Assembly: GCA_932294295.1 (NCBI GenBank)
Contig: OW028584.1
Coordinates: 36,217,969 to 36,281,968, forward strand
Direction: 5' to 3'
DNA: 64,000 nucleotides
DNA from: Alitta virens
Taxonomy: Eukaryota > Annelida > Polychaeta > Phyllodocida > Nereididae
This document shows, one piece after another, positions 1-12,500 of this stretch (positions are counted from its first letter, which is position 1; every line of letters starts with the position of its first letter). Both the position numbers and the translations under genes were made by a program. The notes beneath the pieces were generated by a model. That model was not told where the DNA came from. It made no database searches and was given only the letters and a program-made list of their open reading frames with translations.

Positions 1-305
1 ATATATGTGATTAACCAATATGTCATACCAACCCAGGCAATATATTCATGAATATCTAGACTTTAAAGTGATCCATATAAAAATTAATTACTTATTATGA
101 TAAAATTTCACAGTATGCTGAATGGACTCAAAGCCGTGATGGCTGACTCGAATCTAATACAAAGCGATGTATAAATATCTTAAAGGGTGTATCCTTGATT
201 GTTTATGTATGATCTAAATAAAAGTGTCTGTCTGTCTGTCTATTGATCGACACAAAGCCTGACCCCCACAGAATGTTAACATAATTTTTCTCGTGTTATT
301 TCCAG

Positions 306-2656
306 GCAATGGCAATGTCCCATCAAGCCATACAATCGGGTCAGTATTAAAATTCATTCTCCTACTTTGCAGCTCAGCTACAAAGCTACAATGATGGGTG
401 TACGCATCTGGCCTCTATCATGAAACTTCTTTGTTTTATTGCGGTCAAGTAAACACATTGATATTTTTTATATATTTGTTTTAACCCAATTTACATTATG
501 TCTAACTCTTATGTCTGTAAGACTGTATCAATAAGGACTTTTTCTTTTATCAATCAAGAAAATTGGCCCTGGAAATTTTTCATTTTTGATGTCGCATCAT
601 GCGTAGAATCAAATTTTACACATACATGGAGAATCTCAACTGTATTGTGTGTTATATACTGTCATATGTGAATTTTATTTTATTTTATTTATGTAATATC
701 TCTCGACTTTAACCCAACACAGGCAGAAATTATGACAGAGCAAAGGAAACTGTAAGTCCCACAACAGGAAGTACCAGTCACCATAGCAACAAGAGGCCTC
801 ATTCCAAATCTGTCACACCATCTCCTTTGGGGTCGGTGAGTAACATATATTTTCCATGAGATTTTAATCTATTAATTGCTAGGGTTTGTCGTTCATTATT
901 TCAAATAAATAACCATTTACTGCAGACAAATGACAAGTAAAAATTTCAATATCAATCGACTGGCACTCAAATCATATAGGCCTAAGACTAAGACTAAAAT
1001 TCATCACCAATCCGTATAATTGTCTTCAAAATTAATCTCACCAATTAGGTCACCTCAATATTAGGACCTTTTAATATAAATCCACTTTAGACTTATATAG
1101 AATCGTCAGCTTTATTGTTTTTTGATTTCACAGGTAATGATAAATCCTGGAGATCACCTGACAGCTGAACAGAGGAATTCGTTAAACAGAATCAAGGTGC
1201 CTTCGTATAACTTCGAGGTCGCAGATCACCTTGGAAACGGAATTGGACAAGTGCTGGAATTCACTTGGAAGCAAGGTGACAGCCTTTAATATGTTGTTTA
1301 TACTTTCTCAATTCAGTAAGATTAGATATATAATTTTTATATAAAAATTGGGAAAAAGTGCAGTATAGCGGACCCAGATTTATGACCATATTAAGCAAGC
1401 CTCATTGCCAGGCCTATGACATAGAAATACTGAATTCATTGATGACGTCACAAATACAGTACGGCAGTGATCTTTTTTTTTTTTATATCTACCGCCCCCA
1501 AACACCTGCTACAAGACACAAAAATGTTTTATTTTGTTTGCCAAAACTTAATTTGGAGAAAAATAGTGATTATGTTCATATTTAATGGACGCCAAATATG
1601 GGCATAAATTTGGGTCCGCTATACGGCACTAAATCCAAAATTGGTGGTAATGGGGAGGAAAACTTCCAACAGAGGTCACGGCCTGTAGCGGATAACTATT
1701 GTTTGATGATGTCATCTATTCTGATGTAGTGACGTCATCTTGTGGTCTTTTTATATTTTACGGGCATAGTGCCCCCTATAGGCTGTTACTTTTTCTCCCA
1801 ATTGAAGCTGTTTCACACTATATATATATATATGCATGTATATACTGAGTTATATTGATGCCGTATATAATGTATTATTTGTTGAATTTGTTAAATCAAA
1901 GAACTAATGCATATAAGCTCAAGTAAATGAAAAAAGTACTAAAACCCATGTAAAAGGACCCACAAGAGAATTGACTGGTTAAATGAGCTTGCCATTAACA
2001 GTAGTGGGCAGTTCTGTCCACAGGTGGTCATTAGCAGAAGACCTGTGGTCATTAGTAGCCGATTAGGCCAGGGTTGACCGAAATTACAATATATGTATTA
2101 AAATATTATTTGAAACTTTTTTTCGTTACTTACAGAGCCAATGAACACATACCTAACACACCACGGTGCTTATGAAGAAGCACAAATGCCGGACAGTGTT
2201 TGCGTTTACAAAGAAGAGGCCATTGATCACGAGGAGATGGGTTTGGAGACCGAACTACCACCTGACGCTGAATCAAATGCTGAAAACAAATCTGCAGAAA
2301 CGTCCGCAACTTCTCAGGACACTGATTTAGCTAATCAGACTTCTGTTAAAACTGAAGACACAGATAAAACTCCAAAAATTCAAGGTCTGGAAACAGCTCA
2401 GAAATCGGATGTAACAAACGCGGATTCAGAAAATAATTCAGAGATTAAAGAGACACCAGGCACCAAAGAAGAAATGGCGACGGATGAGACTAAATCATCC
2501 AGTAGTGTCCGGTTTTCAAATCCAGCGATTGTGAATCTGTTAACGAACCAAACTAATGCTTACATCGAGCTCAATGACTCTGATATTAGTGACAATGAAA
2601 TGGAGACGACTGTACAAAGTATGGAAGATGATAAAGCCAAAAAAAAAAGGAAGTGA
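306..2656 (+). CDS. Unrecognised host gene, last four exons (5' end outside window)
   Basis: Four exons read in one open frame with matching phases: 306-339, 723-835, 1134-1275 and 2136-2656, each bounded by AG/GT, with the stop at 2654-2656. The first exons encode a Ser/His/Lys-rich stretch. Exon 3 gives a more ordered segment (IKVPSYNFEVADHLGNGIGQ). The last exon runs from PMNTYLTHHGAYEEAQ into a long acidic, Thr/Ser/Glu/Asp-rich and probably disordered tail that ends in a lysine-rich cluster (KKKRK), which resembles a nuclear localisation signal. I do not recognise the family. The upstream start was not found, because the frame is already open at the first exon seen. The internal ORFs in the 3' UTR (2653-3039) look non-coding. 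Confidence 0.72.
1357..1630. mobile_element. MITE-like element with about 30-bp terminal inverted repeats
   Basis: The left end (1357-1387, starting AGTGCAGTATAGCGGACCCA) is the near-exact reverse complement of the right end (1600-1630). The element lies in the last intron of the first host gene and has no coding capacity. A truncated relative of the right half lies at 12930-12972. Confidence 0.7.
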
Positions 2657-5600
2657 AAATCAAAATTTGCAAAAATCAAAGGTCAACAAGGATTCTAAAG
2701 ACATTTCGAACAGTAATACTGCTTCTGCGAATGTGGATTAAAAGTTCCTCATTTACAAGTAATTATGTGACTTTTTATGTTATAGTTTGTGCGTTTGTAA
2801 AAAGATTGTTGCTGATGCAACAATGTATGCCTAATCCTGACCTTTGGTCGTTTCTCAAAGGTCAGAATTTTGCTCTACTTCCAGAGCTTTCGTCCGTGTC
2901 ACATGGACTTCCTCAGCTATTGTTGCTGATGTTTTTACATTGTTACGATTTAGCAAATGAGTCTACAGAACCACAACTGATGGCCGCCTGGGGGTTCAGG
3001 CCATCTGAATTTGGCAGCAGAATATTTGGTGCAATTTAAATACACATCTCTGAAATACACTAAGTTGTTGTTAAAACCATTGCGATATGGGTTGATGTCC
3101 TTTGTGTATAATATGCCCCAAGATAGTACATTACACTGCGGGTTATTATTACCCTTACATGATTAAGTTGTACTCGAGCTTTTTATGTGTATCTTTTTAT
3201 GTATTTAACCCCCCCTTAACATTAAAAACCTCCCACAGGCAGCATTAAATGTTAGTGGTGCGGTCAAATAAGTCGATTAGTGACCGGTCCATTCAATTAA
3301 CCTGACCCATGACCTGACCTGCTTTCAAAAATAGTCCCATCCCCATATAGCAGTGATGTCATTCCGCTACAGCTGGGCAGTGTAGTTAGATCTGTAATTA
3401 ATGAAGTTCACTGCACGTTTTTGCGGCAACAATATGTCACAGAGGCGCAATATTAAAGTAATTAGACAGATACTCGTGCCATATCTCATGAGAACTCCCC
3501 GGACTGTGTACAGGAGGGGAAATAGAATCCAACATATATGCATGCTGAATGAGTAAATATCTAGCAAAATGTCACTGTATATTTCAGCAAATTAATCAGA
3601 TCCTGACATTTTGCCATGAAATTTTCATATAAAACACAAAACCAAGTTACATCTGTAATCTGTACATTAATTTATTTCATGTATGTTGTAAAAAAAGGAG
3701 CTTAACAATATAATATCGTCATAAGTATGACTTCTATTAAAATTTTAAAATAACAAATACATCTGGACTGATCACAGATAAAATGTGACGTAAATGAGTA
3801 TAAAATAAAATGGATCATCTCTCTTGTGGGTTCTGTCACTTCTGTGCAAATGGAGAAACATAAAAAGTGACATAAAAGCTAAATGCCAACGACGTAAAAC
3901 AAAAACTCGAGCTAAATATAATTCACGGAATATGAGAATTGAGGTACAATTTAAGAAATACAAGATTGTTGATAATATTTTGCACAAGGAAATTTGTCAG
4001 TTGTGTCTCAATTCCATGAAAATAAGCCTTTGTAACACAGTTGAACCTCACTTTGAGACCATCTCAATATTGAGAAAATTTCTTATTAATCAGCCAATTT
4101 TTTTGAGCAAGTTATAATCCTCCACACTTCCCCCATAATATTCTACTGCATAATAATCATTTAGAATTCTAAATATGCAGATTTTAGATCGCAGCTGTCA
4201 GGTTCGTCTGTGAATTTACATGAAGTTATACCATTACAATTGATTACATGTATACAAGCGCTTTCTAGAACCACAGACATTTATATATAAATATATCTCA
4301 TTAGTTCAGCTCCAACTATACGTTGTCAGTGAATATCTATGCCAAGGTTACAACCATGTTCAAAGTGATTTGTCCGAGTAATAATTGAATTTCTTTGAAA
4401 TAATTCATAATTGGATTTTTGCTATCAGTTGCTATCAAGGATATGAGTTTGAGCAATCATGGTTGTATGTACTTTTGGACGTATATTAAGTTAGTTACTC
4501 TCAACCCAAAATGGTACTCTTGGCATAGTAAACATCTGTTATGTTTTACCGAGTATTACACTGACATGACAGCAAAATTGCGGCCGTCAGCGAATTGGCG
4601 ACCAAGTTTCGGGCAATATTAACGATGTCCTGGGGCGGAACATCTGACAGATAAAGATTATCTACAGATTATCCACCCCAGGAAGTCGTTATTATTACTC
4701 ACAATTTCGCCAACAACCGCAAAAGTGTCTATTTTTAGTACATGACATTATATAATTGTTATGCATAATTTGTAACGATGTTATTTGTTGAATATTACAA
4801 CAGGTTATGAGGATATTTCTCTAAGTAGTACAAATTGGTTATTTCAAACCCCTTTACTTATAAAAAAAAGATGGAAAGTAGGAGAAGTAACCTGAGTAGA
4901 ACGACGACAAGTTTAAGAACCAAAGAGTATGTTTCAAGTGCTTCATGTATACAATTACAATGCCATTAAACCAATATACGAGAAACTAGTTTAAAAGTAC
5001 ATCATAATATTGTCAATAGATATACTGCCATTCACTGTTCAAAATTAGTGCAATGTAGATTCTTTGATATATATGTTTATGTTTGTAAAAATGTGTACGC
5101 TACCTAGTCATTAGGATTTGTTCAGAATTTTTTTCGAAGCTAAGGTGCATTAGCAACAGTTTCCATGGATACATGGTATGAATTGTGATGTTCACTACAT
5201 TTGATTTGAATTACATTAAAAAAATGTTTTAGAACAATCAAAAGGTGTTCGTTGTACAATATGGTGGGTTGTTAAATGTGGTGGGTTGTAAAATATGGTG
5301 GGTGTAAAATCTGGTGGGTGTAAAATCTGGCGGGGTGTCAATAGAAGGGAAATGTAGTGATTTTACATTGTTCTAAACATTGATAATTTCGCTTCAGTAT
5401 TCACCATTTCCCAGATATTTTATACACTTATTAAATTTTGATAAAAACTAAGCAATTAGCCCTAGCTTGTACATCAATAGGAATATCCGAACAGTCCCCA
5501 TTTTCCCGCCGGCAAAGTTTGCGTGCATGGAGTTGGCACAGTGACCCTTTGACGTCATGAAAATGAACAGTCCCTTAATTACGTTATATATTGTCACCAT

Positions 5601-6229
5601 CACAACACGCTTTTTAGTAAAACAACCATTCTGTTACAAACCAAGCACAAAAAAGTTTCACCCAGGTGCAATAGTAACATACAGGCAAGTTTCGGCTTAT
5701 AAATTAAGGTGAGATTCGTTAATATGCAGTGTTGTCAGATGTAAGAGTCCGTTGTATAAGATACCGTTACTCCGGGGGGCACTTCCTCCATTACGATTGG
5801 TTGCCGCTCTGTCCCTGCTGTGCTATATTCTTTGGGCGGTGCCTCCTCCTGGTGGATAGTTAAAGAATTAATGTTTTCCACACAAAATATTCTTGCACAA
5901 AAACAGCTTACTTCAGTAAAGATGTTTTCAGCTATTTAAGATGTCTTATGTATAGACTAACATCGCATCATTTGCATGATAAGCAAGAAAGTTCTTCGCC
6001 CAGGAAATTCATCCTTACAAATTTTTACGTGTTTGATACATATGAGCCTTCAACATCGAATATACACCAACAATAGTCAAGAGATTCAGACCATTTTCAC
6101 GTAGTGAGAAAAAAGAAACTTGTTTTTTCTGATCCGATTGTATTGTTTCAGACTATAACTATGTTACTGCATTGCTGAACAAAAGTTAAATGAGGTATTA
6201 TTTATTTATTATTAAATTTATTATTATTA
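2657..6229. other. Intergenic spacer between two convergent host genes
   Basis: AT-rich spacer between the end of the + strand gene and the stop codon of the - strand transporter. Apart from the inverted-repeat element at 5224-5382, I see no exon-like open frames with splice signals and no RNA gene. The short ORFs here have no recognisable composition. Confidence 0.5.
5224..5382. repeat. Short inverted-repeat element with internal tandem repeats
   Basis: Arms of about 15 bp (AATGTTTTAGAACAAT on the left, its near reverse complement at 5367-5382) flank five degenerate copies of a roughly 17-bp unit of the type TGGTGGGTTGTAAAATA at 5259-5338. It is probably a small non-autonomous transposon whose core expanded. 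Confidence 0.5.
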
Positions 6230-6526
6230 TTAATTGAGTACCTGATGCATATTTTCTGGTAAAGCAGGTCCCCAGTCATCAGCTGGTTTGAGCAACGAAC
6301 CAAGTTTGAGGGAACCGTTCTCCGACGGCCTTCTTATGAGCCAGAGGAGGTCCTGTGTAAATAAATACAAGCTTATATGTATTGATTTTTACATTTAAAC
6401 TGATTCATTATTACAGCTCAATATATCCATAGATGTACAAGCAAGCAGAAGCAATTTTGCTGTAAATATACACCAAAGTATAGTTTCAAAACATTTAGGT
6501 AGAGAACACAAAAACGAATCCTTAAG

Positions 6527-6599
<73 letters not shown>

Positions 6600-9500
6600 T
6601 CACTTTTCTGTATGTGTACACATGTACAATCAAAATAAAAACTTGGCAGTTTTAATAAGGTATTCACATTGGTCGTTTGAATACCACTTTCTATTTCTAT
6701 CGTACACGCATATGCAATATGCATCCGGAAATGGATCAATGTAAATGTGGCTTTAGTTTAGTCTAACAATAGAATGAAATGGGGAACTTTCAGGTCAACA
6801 GGGGATGCTGCATGCCGGTCCTTGCAACCATTGATGAGGTAATCATACAATCAGGTCATTGCATTGAGCTCCCTCTGTTGGCTAAAAAGTATCCCATTGA
6901 CAGTTACTAGACTGCAGAGCCGCCTAGTGGGATAACAAGACAATTATCCCAAAGGCTTGTATTAGTAATAGATTTTGCAAGACAAATACACAGCTAATGT
7001 GATTAATAAGGGTACTGAAAGTGATAACTACGATTATATATATACCTTGAAGGATCCCACAGCAGTCACCGTCTTGTACAGCATCATAATTGGAATGGGT
7101 GAAATAGCAGCCAACATAATTAACCATCCCACGACTTCCGTCCATTGAGGAAACACATAATTAATGCTCCCCACGCTGTAGGCTACGACCTCAAACTCCA
7201 CACAGGCTGCGATTATTGTAATCTGAAATTTAAAGAACAAATCAATTGTACCAGACTCTGTCTATGATTTATTAAATATTTGATACAAAATAAAAATGTA
7301 AATATAACTTACTACTGTGAGGAGGGGAGTAATAACCATCCAGCACGCCAGCCAATAACAATTAGGTTGGTAACCTATCATCAATTCAACGTCAAGTGCA
7401 AAGCGCTTATATCCTACAATAAATTAAGAATAAATGCCAAAATTACAATTATTTATTGCAATAAATCGCAAAATTGTTTACCATAACATCACTAATACTA
7501 CAAACTGTCCATTAGGTCCCATAAAAAGTGGCGTATTGTAGATATTATTTTGCCATATTAAAAAAAAGGTCATCCATATCATAAGACCACCCACTTATAA
7601 TTACTTACCGTAGATCCAAGCAATAACACAGCACTCCAGCGTTACCACAATGAGTAAAGGAAATGATGTGGCATAACGGTCAATCAGAGTGATTACAAAT
7701 TGACCACCCTACAAAATTAGTACAAAATATATACAATGAAATTAATCATATTTAGTCAAACTTAATCATTTTCATTAGCTTATAAACTTAAGGTAATTCT
7801 GACATTATGAAAAATCTGCTCAAAATTTGAATAAATTGTCATTGTATACAATACCACATGCTCTTAAGATGGGCAGAGTCATGGTGTTGCTGGACAAATT
7901 ATTATCTTAGATTGTTCATTATACATGTTATAAGTGTAACCATCATAAATGACATGTGGGTCAGCATTGACTTGTGTGTCTGTCATTAAGATTTATCTGC
8001 TACAGTAGAACCTCTTTCTAATGAGTATGCTTAAAACGAAAGTCACGTTAAAAAGATGTCTTTCTCCAGTAATAAATCTTTAGCTTTTTATAATAAGACC
8101 CAGTTGAATATAACAAATACTTTATCCAATACCAACTAGTTTGCTTTAAGCGGGTTTGACTATGGGCTGCTCCATTTAAAAGAATGGTTTTGGGGGGAGT
8201 GGTGGACAGAAAATTTTCAGACCATGCCCACCACCGCTTTTTTTTTTTACATACTCCCCCACCCCTTTTTTTTTACGTTAAGATATTAAGAAAATACTGG
8301 TCAACCACTCCTCCTCCCCTCTCCCCTTCTTTTTCTCTTCCTGTCCACCCCCACCTCACACTTTTAAATGGAACAGCCCATTTTACAAAACAAAGCTATT
8401 TAAAATAAAATTCCAAATCCATTTAGTCCAGAACCCTTTATATTGTCCGATACTTTGATGGTATGGGTATGGTAGACTACATGTACATAGATATTCCATC
8501 GCAAAACTTACCTGAGTTACGCAAGACAATCCAAACAGGTACATGATGCAACAAATTAAAGCCGTGAACAAAGGTTTGTGCTTTTTAAGCACTGGAAATT
8601 CATCTGTAAATGCCGTGCTGATGCATTCAATGCCTGGGAACTGAAAAGTATCACAAAAAGTTTATTTGCTATTACGTGCTGTGAAAATATAATGATGCAA
8701 CTTTTGCACCAAAAAGTGAATTTTAAGGTCACAACGAATACATATAATTATAACTATGAAACATTTGCCTTACCTGACTTCCTAAGCCCAGTGTAAATAA
8801 CATGAAAAAGAATGCTATGGACCAGAAGACGGAGCCGCTCATATGACAAATGGCCTCTGGATAAACTATAAACGCCAGTCCTGGTCCTGTAGAAATTAAA
8901 GAAAGAAAAAATCAAGCTATTAAATCCATAACTTCTCAGTAACAAGGACTTATAAATTAGAATTTACTTTGTTGTAATGGCCAACAGTAAAGACCCTACA
9001 GCAACCACCTGGGTACTAGCCACCCTCCTAGAACTCCCTTTAGCCCAGCAGGTTAGAGCATTGGATTTTGAGTTGCACATAACAGTAATACATGTTACAC
9101 GGAAACAGAATTATTTTAAATACTGGTGCCTTCCCTGTTTAAATTATCACAATTAACGCGAATTAAATAGATATGAACTGCTTCGTTTCCAATGCATTTC
9201 ACCCAATTAGAAGACAGCACTACAGTGGTAAATATTGCATAAAATTCATAATAGATAAAAGCAGCTTCCACTTATTATCTGATCAAACCTACCTGTGTCA
9301 AGCACATGGTCAATATCTACATTATTTACATGTGCCATGTAACCGAGCACAGAAAATATGACGAAACCCGCAAAGATGCTGGTGCTGCAGTTGATGATTG
9401 TAACTATGATGGCGTCACTGAAACAGACCAAAAAGGAAGTGCGAGATATATTTACAATTAAAAATGAATTTTATTGATTAAGACTTTGGCAGCTTATATG

Positions 9501-12500
9501 ACCAGACCAATGGTCATTGTGACATCATCACAATTGTTCGGAAGATTGTAAGCATAATACTAGTTAATCGTACTGAACCAGAGGGCATGTGTACTTATGG
9601 TTAAGGTGTAAATAGAGTCTATAATGATGATTTAATCATTCTCACGACGTAAGAGTGTTGCTCGCTCATGCAGTTGCAGTCCTCTCATTGAAAAAACTAA
9701 CTTATTGACCAATCAGACACCAGGTTGCACCATGACGCTATAACACCATACTCCAAATATGGTAGTGCTTTCTAAGGCCTTCTCTGATTGTGCAAATAGT
9801 TCCGGTTGCATGCAATCAGAATAGAAATGAATAGCCACACAAGTTACAGCCATTACAAGTTACAGCCATTCAGGGCAAAGGTTGCTGTGCCAGCCCCATG
9901 CACGGCGATCTTTGCCAACATTCAACACACAAATGTGATTTGATATGGAACTCACTGGAGACAATTGTTGTTGAATTTGTTATATGATGACATCGCTAAT
10001 AGGCCACCAGACCCTGCTCCTAGTGAGTATAATATTTGGACAGCAGCATCTTTCCAAACCTGTAGATGGAAAAAAATAAAATAAAAATACAGATAGTGTT
10101 TATTTTGTTAGAAAAAATTACGTAAAAGTTGCCGTACATGTGGATGGAAAAAATAACCCCCTGCCCCAGCATTTTACATTCAGAGTCAGTTAAACAAATG
10201 TTAGTTGGACACACAATGTGAACCTGCTGTTTATATTGCCATGTCAATAACAGGCCTATGTCATTGCAATACACAAATTTATTTACCGGGCAAATATTCA
10301 CGAAGCATGGTAACAGGCGACGCCCAATAAATACAAAGTACTATAAAAAGCCAATATATGGGAGTTCCTCTTAGGACTAGTGAACTACTGCTGTACATAA
10401 ACATAAAGTTCAACATTTACTGGAATATTTAATTAGGGCTGTTCTATTTAAAAAGAGAGGGGGGGGGATGGACCAGAAAATTAACCGGGGGGGGGGGGGG
10501 GTTCTCCAAAAGAGAAACATTTTCTGGTCTCCCCCCCCCTTTTTTTTTAAATTGAACAGCCCTTATATGGCTTCGGAGGTCTCCTGGCAACCTAATCATA
10601 TTGTTAATTGTATTAATGTTAATTGTATGAATGTGCTGAATGAATGTTTGTTGTGTGTTGAATGTGTGTATAAATGGTCTTGTGAATAAATTCAATTCAA
10701 TTTATAATAACTCACTAATAGGGCTACTACATTTGGTCTGAATCTGATGAATACTGTCTTAACTACAGCGAGGTAAAAGTGTCCATAATTTTTATGCTTA
10801 CCTGAGCAGATGCAAGGCGGTACCACTGTGGTCGTAAATAATATAATATTCCATTCCAAGCACCAGGGAGGGTTACTCCTCGGAAAAACAATGCGACCAA
10901 CACAAAGTACGGGAAAGAGGCTGTAAAATAGACGACCTGAAAATTAAAAGAAACTATATTAATAAGTTGCATATTCACCTTTTCTACATATCAATTTCAT
11001 ATAGTACCTTTTTATCGGAAGGGGAAAATGTGGCACAATGGATCACAAATCTTCATTTTCTCAAAATATCCAAGTAGGACAACACAGAATGATACAAATA
11101 ATGGTATCTTCTTTAAGTGATCCACTGTGCCCAAATAAGGCGCTTTGAATCAATGAGAGACGTACTGATAAAACAACAAATTTAAGTGTTTTCAGAATAC
11201 AATCAGATTATTGGAATTTATAAGAAAATAATCCCATAATTATAACATTCTAAGATTCCCTAGGCCCAGTCATTGTTTAACTGTAACCCTCGATCCAAGG
11301 TGCCCTGGTATCCTCAATTTACGATCTGTCATTTCGGGACTTTTTTGCGTATGTGTTCAAACTTCAACCACTAGAAATGACTTTTTTCAATTGGTCCATT
11401 TACATGCAAAGCTGACATAGCATGGAGAAGGTGCGCACCCATTGACTAGACGTTCATACCCTCTCTCATTAGCCCCGGACAGTGGCTGCTCTGACGGCTT
11501 TGATATGTGGCGGCCAGGAGCTACCTCTCTCATAGGAACTGCCCAGGGAGCTAGGGACAGAGGGACCCCAGAAAGCTACCCAATTTACTAACTAAATAAT
11601 TAAATTTCTGACATATCGTATTTCCTGAGGTGCGAACGCCCTTGATAATGCTACCCAATTGACTAACTACATAAAAGAGTCTGTGCACAGAGCAACCCTG
11701 AATTCAGCAAGACCTAAGTAATTTTTCTCCTCTTGTTCTCCTCTTATTACTCATTTACTTTCCGACTGAAGATCATAACTAACCTATTCAATAAATATAA
11801 CTTTCTTAGGGAAATAACAAAAATCAATCAAATGATAAGATATTAAATACACATTAAAATGCATTAAAAATACTGCTGCGAGGATGACCTTTGCTTTAGC
11901 CAATCACAATCAAGGGTCAAACTTTTCCAGCCAATAAAATTGTAATATTCTGTCGTAGCCACCTGGTGGAAATATCGAGAAACTTCCCTGAAATCCACTA
12001 TTAAATTTCTGACCTACCTTTCCTGAGGTGCGGATGCCCTTGATAATGCACAAATACACAATTATCCAGGCTAACAACAGACACAAGGCCAAATGCCACC
12101 GGACATTTCCTAAATGACTCATATCAATATCGCTGTCTAGTTTAAGCACTTCTCGTCTGAAATGAAAAATCAAAGAAGTTTAAATACAAAATAACTTTGC
12201 TTTTTTTTTTTAAGTTGAAGATGCATGAACAACACATTGTTAAACAATATGATGACTGGTGGTGGTCTCAGAACTAATTCAAAGTTATTTTGAGACCACC
12301 AGTTACATAAAATGATAAGGGTAAGATGAGTGAGATGAAGATCAGAAAATATTATATATGTTCTAAAGAAAAAGGTTAGCTGATGAATGTTTACAATAAG
12401 AAACTAAGTGCACCTCACAATTAAGCCTTTAAAATAAAGTGTATTTTATTATGATTATGAGTCTGAAATTGGTGGAACCTTTTAACAGGTTCCTATGTAA

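Noticed and set aside
2653..3039. 128-codon + frame after the first host gene
   Set aside because: It overlaps the stop of the spliced gene, lies in its 3' UTR and has no recognisable composition.
9030..9085. tRNA gene suggested by TAGCCCAGCAGGTTAGAGCA
   Set aside because: A plausible A box only; no B box, no acceptor-stem pairing.
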